NCBI GenBank assembly: GCA_900768125.1
Contig: CAAGBS010000053.1
Span: 1 to 64,000, forward strand
Direction: 5' to 3'
From: Oscillospiraceae bacterium
Lineage (GTDB): Bacteria > Bacillota > Clostridia > Oscillospirales > Ruminococcaceae
Length of the DNA: 64,000 nt
The position numbers were made by a program, and so were the translations under genes. The notes beneath the pieces are model-generated. The model was not told the origin of the DNA and did not search any database. It worked only from the letters and a program-made list of their open reading frames with translations. The first letter of the stretch is position 1. The number at the start of each line of letters is the position of its first letter. Positions 59,367 to 64,000 of this stretch are shown here, piece after piece.

Positions 59367-62300
59367 GAAAACACATCAACAGGATAATCTCTGCCACGCT
59401 TGCGGCTGCTATGTCAGTTTCGATGATTTCATCGGTTACGGCGTCAGCGGAAGAAACTATCGCATTTCCTTACACACTCTTTGCGGCTTCGGAAGCCGAG
59501 GGCGCAATTACAACAACCGCAGGAAATTTCTGCGTGAACGGTAACGTCTGCACGAACGGAACAATCGTAACCGGCGGCAACATAAATGTAAACGGCACCA
59601 AAACCGAGAATGCAGGTCAGGATATGATTTATATCTTTGACAAGATTGACGCCAAATATTTTTCCGGAAACAATGTTGAGGAACATACCGAGGATTATGT
59701 TCTTGATGAGCTTAATATCAACATAAACACGCCTACCGAGGTTCTCGGCGAGGCTGAATTAACAGGAAACATAAACATCAATACTGCTTTGAAAGCATTT
59801 GAAGATGTTTCTTTGAACGGCGAGGTTAAGAATACAAACGACTCCGTGATTTACTCAAAGTACGGAGATATTGTCATTGACAGCACCAATGTAAACCTTA
59901 ACGGTTTGGTGTATGCTCCGTTCGGAGATGTTGTTATCAAAGCGCAGAATCTTAATCTCAACAATGTTGTCATCATTGCCGACAGCATTTCATTTGACTG
60001 CCCAAGTGTGAACTCAAATTACAGCAGTAGTGTTGCAGATTTTGTCGGTACAGTTTCCGAGCCGCTTAATATTCCCAAAGACGAATGGCAGTATATGAAG
60101 GACGAAAACGGCAACGGTCTTCCCGATTTCTTTGAGGATTTTGACAACTGGTCTAAGCTTGCCGATACAGACGGCGATGGCTTGCCCGACAGCATTGAGA
60201 AGTATCTCGGCAGCGATGTTAATAACACCGACACAGACGGCGACGGGCTTGGCGACTTTTACGAGGTATTTTCGACATACACCGACCCGACTAAGGCTGA
60301 CACAGATGAAAACGGGGTTAATGACGGTGATGAGGACTTTGACAAGGACGGACTTACAAATCTTGATGAATTTTTGAATAATACTTATCCCTACATAGAT
60401 GATAGTGATAATGACGGTTTGTCCGACGGCGACGAAGTAAATGAGTACGGTACAGACCCTCTTGTTGCCGATACCGACGGGGACGAATTATGCGACGGAG
60501 ATGAATTAGTTCTCAGCACAAATCCGCTTGTACAGGACACCGACGGCGACGGTATTATCGACAGCAAGGAAAAATTCAACCAGACGTTTACTCATAAGGT
60601 TAAGAACGAGGACTGCGCTGTTACCGAAGTTTCAGTTTCAATGGAGTGTACAGGGAATATTAACAAGACCACTTCTGTCGAAAGTATTATGAACATTGAC
60701 TTAATGTCGACGAACGTGGTTGGGTTAATTGGTGAGCCGTTTGATATTACAACATGCTCAGATTTCTCAAGTGCCACAATTAGCTTTGCTGTAGATTCGA
60801 GCTTGGTGAATAGTGATGAATTTTGTAATCTAATTTTCTTATGGCATGATGAAGAAGAACATATGTATCGTGAACTGGAAACCATGTATGACATTGATAA
60901 CTTTATTGTTAGTACTCACGTTAATCATTTTAGCAAATATATGGTTGTTGATAGAAGAAAATGGCATGAAGTATGGGAACACGACTTATATGGCTCTTTA
61001 GTTTCCGATGCAATTGGTTCTGATATTGCATTAATCATTGATTGTTCGGGAAGTATGCAAACGAATGATCCAATGATTAACGGCACGTGTGGTAGGATTG
61101 ATGCTGCAACTGCATTTATTGAATTTGCTACCGAAAAAGATAGCATTTCAATAATAGCCGAGGATAGCTCTGCTAAATTGTTGTGTGAATTTACTGATAA
61201 TAAATCTCTGCTTTTGAGTTCGCTAAAAAAGATATATTCTACTGGCGGAAATAATTTTAATAGTTCAATATCTTTAGCGACAAGTAAATTGAATAAATTA
61301 AGCAACAGTAAGACTAAGGCAATCATCCTATTATCTGATGGAGGTAGTTCAGTATCATACTCGACGATAAAATACGCCAAGGATTCTGGAATAAAAATCT
61401 ACACTATCGGCTTAGGTGCGTCATCCTATGACCATGTGTTACAAGATATATCGGAAAAAACGGGTGGTGAATTTTACAAGGCAATAAAGGCTGATGAATT
61501 AAGAAAAATTTATTCAGCATTAGGCACCATGAAATACTTCGATGATACAGATAGTGACGGAGATGGGCTCTTGGATGTGTTTGAAGTTGCTGGTATGAGA
61601 TTGGAAAATGGCATGGTTATAACTACAGATCCACTAAATCCTGATAGCGATTTTGATAATTTCCTAGATGGTGAAGAAATCGTTCCTGCTTACAGGTTTT
61701 TACAAGGATCGGGCATTCCTAGCACTATTCAGTGGGGAACGCGATCAATATATTTCGTCATGAATTCTGATCCGAATGTTAGTGATGGGTATAAAGGTGA
61801 ATGGGGTAAGGTAAAACGTGACGGAATATACTACTCAATTGATATTCCTGATCACTTCGGAACATATTGGACAAGGGTATGGGATGTTGTTGATGATGAG
61901 GAAATATCAGCATTTGACAGCATAAATTTTTGGGAGGTCATAGCTGGATATAGCTTAAACAATCCAAAACCAAATATAATTTATCCTGGGGGCAATAGGT
62001 TAGATATACCGGTAATTAGTTCTGATAAAATAACCATTGTTTCAGGGAGAAGTGCCCTTATATCCGACTTGCTTCTCAATTTGAACAACATCAGGGTAAA
62101 TTATGACCACATCAAGTTTACATTTTTAAAGAGCGGAAACATGTACAAGGTTTACATTTCTGGTGGTAACACATCCAGTGATAGTACGCTCAAACAGTAT
62201 GCTGATGATATATACAGATATGTGACTATTGAAGCGAAAATTAATAATTGCTCAATACCATATATAGAATTATTAAAAAGCAGCATAAAGGAAGAGTACA

Positions 62301-62599
62301 CACGGTTGACAGGAAAAAGCACTGGCTTTTGGGATTATTATGATATTAGGGTTAAAGTCGATTCTCGTCATCTTGGAGCACCTGTATATTATTATTGGGT
62401 GAATTCGGAGGGTAGGTTAATGGAGAAGTTTAATTCATACCCTGGTGATCAAGTTGTTATCGGTAAATACAAAAATTCAACCAGCCTTTCGCCGTTTGAA
62501 CCATTACTTTTTATAGCTCATGACACAGAATCACATGAAGCATCAGAAAAGTATCAGGAAATGGTATCCCCTGTTCTGAGAAATGGGAGGGAAATGTAA
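59363..62599 (+). CDS. large secreted TSP3/von Willebrand A protein
   Basis: 1078 residues. Signal peptide (1-30); an Asn/Gly/Val-rich beta region (about 50-235) like polymer-forming adhesin heads; thrombospondin-3 calcium repeats (about 255-410, DTDGDGLPD, DTDGDGLGD, DSDNDGLSD); a beta-sandwich; a vWA domain with MIDAS DCSGSM near 559; two further calcium repeats (DTDSDGDGLLD); and about 330 unassigned residues. No LPXTG or C-terminal membrane helix. ATGA overlap ties it to agrD, so it is the likely primary output of the circuit. From about 60600 on, codon use becomes clearly more AT-rich. Confidence 0.88.
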   Translation: MRKHINRIISATLAAAMSVSMISSVTASAEETIAFPYTLFAASEAEGAITTTAGNFCVNGNVCTNGTIVTGGNINVNGTKTENAGQDMIYIFDKIDAKYFSGNNVEEHTEDYVLDELNININTPTEVLGEAELTGNININTALKAFEDVSLNGEVKNTNDSVIYSKYGDIVIDSTNVNLNGLVYAPFGDVVIKAQNLNLNNVVIIADSISFDCPSVNSNYSSSVADFVGTVSEPLNIPKDEWQYMKDENGNGLPDFFEDFDNWSKLADTDGDGLPDSIEKYLGSDVNNTDTDGDGLGDFYEVFSTYTDPTKADTDENGVNDGDEDFDKDGLTNLDEFLNNTYPYIDDSDNDGLSDGDEVNEYGTDPLVADTDGDELCDGDELVLSTNPLVQDTDGDGIIDSKEKFNQTFTHKVKNEDCAVTEVSVSMECTGNINKTTSVESIMNIDLMSTNVVGLIGEPFDITTCSDFSSATISFAVDSSLVNSDEFCNLIFLWHDEEEHMYRELETMYDIDNFIVSTHVNHFSKYMVVDRRKWHEVWEHDLYGSLVSDAIGSDIALIIDCSGSMQTNDPMINGTCGRIDAATAFIEFATEKDSISIIAEDSSAKLLCEFTDNKSLLLSSLKKIYSTGGNNFNSSISLATSKLNKLSNSKTKAIILLSDGGSSVSYSTIKYAKDSGIKIYTIGLGASSYDHVLQDISEKTGGEFYKAIKADELRKIYSALGTMKYFDDTDSDGDGLLDVFEVAGMRLENGMVITTDPLNPDSDFDNFLDGEEIVPAYRFLQGSGIPSTIQWGTRSIYFVMNSDPNVSDGYKGEWGKVKRDGIYYSIDIPDHFGTYWTRVWDVVDDEEISAFDSINFWEVIAGYSLNNPKPNIIYPGGNRLDIPVISSDKITIVSGRSALISDLLLNLNNIRVNYDHIKFTFLKSGNMYKVYISGGNTSSDSTLKQYADDIYRYVTIEAKINNCSIPYIELLKSSIKEEYTRLTGKSTGFWDYYDIRVKVDSRHLGAPVYYYWVNSEGRLMEKFNSYPGDQVVIGKYKNSTSLSPFEPLLFIAHDTESHEASEKYQEMVSPVLRNGREM

Positions 62600-62692
62600 T
62601 GTCTTTAGAGCCTTTTTTAATTTAACTAAACTTGTCAATCATACATTGTATTGCTGTGATTTGGATTCTGGCAATTACCTACCTGCTTTTTC

Positions 62693-62722
62693 TTGACAAG
62701 CACACACATTCTGTGTTATAAT
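62693..62722 (+). promoter_or_regulatory. strong promoter before the RNA/attenuator
   Basis: TTGACA (62693-62698), 18 bases, TATAAT (62717-62722). Confidence 0.8.
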
Positions 62723-62725
62723 ATT

Positions 62726-62795
62726 GGGGGATTGGCAATTTTCTGGCTTTTTAAGACTGCGTCATTTTTTATACCATTGCCTATCCCCCCTTTTT
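62726..62795 (+). ncRNA. candidate small RNA or leader attenuator
   Basis: Transcription from the promoter above would begin near 62728-62730 and run into a long-range stem: GGGGGAT-T-GGCAAT (62726-62739) with ATTGCC-T-ATCCCCC (62776-62789), then TTTTT (62791-62795). The result is a transcript of about 65 bases with its ends paired and its terminator built in. It could be a free sRNA or an attenuator for the gene at 62860. Confidence 0.55.
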
Positions 62796-62859
62796 ATGTA
62801 AGTTTGCCCCCTGCGCTCGGTTGTGACATATGTGTTAATGAATAGTGGAGGAGAAATTT

Positions 62860-63183
62860 ATGCCTGGATTTTTGTTGTTATGTGTTTTTATTATTGTTCC
62901 TATTGTGCATCACATTATATTCATGGCGTACTATTTTATGGGCAAAGGGAAAAAAATTAAAATTACTATATTAAATAAAAGAACACTCGTATATGATTCT
63001 TTAAATCAGGTTACATATTCTAATGGGACATCAACTCTTTATACTGTTGATTGTACTTATGGCAATTCATCAAAGATTCATACATTAGGATGTGAATATA
63101 GCATTTTTGAACAGTTGAAAAAAAACAAGTCTTATTTTGTAACTATAAAAATGAGGGAAATCAAAAAAATACACAAACAATAA
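62860..63183 (+). CDS. small membrane protein of unknown function
   Basis: 107 residues: one or two helices at the start (GFLLLCVFIIVPIVHHIIFMAYYF), then a basic, probably beta-type cytoplasmic part rich in Lys and Tyr. GGAGGAG precedes ATG 62860. Very AT-rich, like the C-terminal half of the vWA gene. Position between the effector and the regulator leaves open a protective or accessory role. Confidence 0.75.
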   Translation: MPGFLLLCVFIIVPIVHHIIFMAYYFMGKGKKIKITILNKRTLVYDSLNQVTYSNGTSTLYTVDCTYGNSSKIHTLGCEYSIFEQLKKNKSYFVTIKMREIKKIHKQ

Positions 63184-63302
63184 TTTTTATGTTGCAATTC
63201 AATTCCTAGCGGTGCTTATTAACCTTTTTTGACATTATAACCATATCATAAAAATTATAATGAATATAAAGTGACATTGTGCGAAATCTATGGAGGCGAA
63301 AA

Positions 63303-63992
63303 ATGAAAATCTGCGTCTGTGATGATGATAAATACACCGCCGAAAAAATTCGGGACTTAATCAAAGAACAAACTTCCGAATATCAGATAGATGTCTTTTC
63401 CTGCGGAGAAGATGTTCTTGCGGGCGGCTCGTTTGATATTGCTTTTCTTGATATTCAGATGAGCGGGGCAAGCGGCATTGATACTGCGGCGGAACTGAAA
63501 AAGCGTTTCCCCGACATCATAATTATCTTCATTTCAAGCTATTCTGACTATGTAACCGACGCTTTTTCGCTTGAGGTTTTTCAGTATTTGGTAAAGCCTG
63601 TTGACAGAGATAAATTATGCGAGGTATTTCACAAGGCACTCGAAAGTTATAAAAAAACTCATTATCTGCACAAAATACATTGCAGCAAAGGCGAATTATG
63701 TATTCCGATAGTAGATATTATGTACATAGAAACCTATGGCAGGCGGCTTAGGCTCTGGACTAACCAAGATAAATATGAATACAATGACAAAATAAAATCC
63801 GAGTATGACAAGTTAAAGCCTTTTGATTTTGTCCGTGCTCATCAAGGGTGTATCGTAAATATGCAATATGTTCGCAACTGGACAAAGACGCAGTTTATTC
63901 TGAATGACGGTCAATGTATCACTATCGGCAGGAGTTATCAGAACTCCGCCGCCGAGGAGTTTACAAGATATATCGGAAAGGTTCTGGTGTAA
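63303..63992 (+). CDS. agrA: AgrA-type LytTR response regulator
   Basis: 229 residues: a receiver domain (CVCDDDKYTA acidic pocket, phospho-Asp in IAFLDIQMSG, conserved Lys in LVKPVDRD) and a C-terminal LytTR DNA-binding domain (DIMYIETYGRRLRLW, FVRAHQGCIVNMQYV). GGAGG precedes ATG 63303. It is the likely reader of the direct-repeat boxes at 59038-59102. The next gene starts within its stop (TAATG). Confidence 0.93.
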   Translation: MKICVCDDDKYTAEKIRDLIKEQTSEYQIDVFSCGEDVLAGGSFDIAFLDIQMSGASGIDTAAELKKRFPDIIIIFISSYSDYVTDAFSLEVFQYLVKPVDRDKLCEVFHKALESYKKTHYLHKIHCSKGELCIPIVDIMYIETYGRRLRLWTNQDKYEYNDKIKSEYDKLKPFDFVRAHQGCIVNMQYVRNWTKTQFILNDGQCITIGRSYQNSAAEEFTRYIGKVLV

Positions 63993-64000
63993 TGGAACTG
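63992..64000 (+). CDS. start of the next gene, probably AgrC-type sensor kinase (cut by window end)
   Basis: ATG GAA CTG overlaps the response regulator stop by one base. Only three codons are in the window. The AgrC identity rests on gene order of two-component Agr loci and is an inference. Confidence 0.4.

Larger units (their letters stand above)
54209..64000. mobile_element. left part of an integrated element at tRNA-Pro (right end outside window)
   Basis: Directly after the tRNA come an integrase reading toward it, excisionase and divergent XRE regulators, in sequence visibly more AT-rich than the region to the left. Cargo is the Agr locus. No second copy of the tRNA 3' end (attR) and no conjugation or phage structural genes are visible, so its type and right border are unknown. 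The tRNA itself belongs to the host chromosome. Confidence 0.7.

Noticed and set aside
63229..63261. TTGACA...TATAAT before the response regulator
   Set aside because: Spacing is 21 bases and no better pair is seen, so I do not list it as a promoter.

Overview
The window reads as a chromosome segment of a low-complexity-spacer, GC-rich, spore-forming gut Firmicute, most likely a Ruminococcus/Oscillospiraceae-type Clostridia. The reasons are: AddAB instead of RecBCD, the sporulation genes spoIVB and yunB, sigma-A promoters of TTGACA-N17-TATAAT type with strong GGAGG ribosome sites, a cytoplasmic GH3 glycosidase, an iscS-iscU pair, a DUF951 protein and an AgrBD system of the clostridial kind. 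The taxonomic call is an inference from gene content; I could not search a database.

Positions 1-54208 look like resident chromosome. On the minus strand at 117-11403 lies a five-gene run: kdgK-like kinase, a HAD phosphatase fused to an unusual C-terminal domain, addB, addA and an exported beta-propeller protein that appears to begin with ACG. Next is spoIVB. On the plus strand follow an XRE regulator with a 4-TM protein, a nitrilase, a tubulin-like protein paired with a TgpA-type transglutaminase, a DHH phosphoesterase, and the run tmk - DUF2156 protein - DJ-1 - 5-FTHF cyclo-ligase - mltG - trhP. Then come a zinc-ribbon membrane protein with a tail-only TPM relative, GH3, deoC-deoB, an Mrp ATPase and a C_GCAxxG_C_C protein. 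The minus strand at 35126-42517 carries a TSUP transporter, iscU-iscS, a Tyr/Asp-rich zinc-ribbon membrane protein, a complete polar amino acid ABC importer and a small XRE regulator. The plus strand at 43083-53159 carries an ElaA-type acetyltransferase, DUF951, prfA, ywlC, coaE, a lytic transglycosylase, an M18 aminopeptidase, yunB, ligA and an orphan FN3/solute-binding protein. Two small membrane proteins on the minus strand precede a tRNA-Pro(GGG) gene.

From the 3' end of that tRNA (54285) to the right edge the sequence becomes visibly more AT-rich and has the layout of an integrated element: tyrosine integrase pointing at the tRNA, excisionase, a broken small gene, divergent XRE regulators with a repeat-rich control region, and then an accessory-gene-regulator (Agr) quorum-sensing locus. 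The locus is divergent: agrB on the minus strand, and on the plus strand a 55-codon agrD, a 1078-residue secreted protein (TSP3 calcium repeats plus a von Willebrand A domain) whose start overlaps agrD, a possible small RNA, a small membrane protein, an AgrA-type LytTR response regulator, and the first three codons of the next gene (probably the AgrC sensor).

The most striking signal is the agrB/agrD intergenic region. A perfect 26-bp inverted repeat there resolves into four copies of a 9-bp box, two per strand. Each pair is spaced exactly 21 bp start to start (9-bp box, 12-bp spacer), which is the geometry of AgrA/LytTR operators, and each pair points at its own -35-like hexamer. This suggests a self-contained quorum-sensing circuit, carried on a tRNA-inserted element, whose main output is a secreted Ca2+/vWA surface protein and possibly an RNA.
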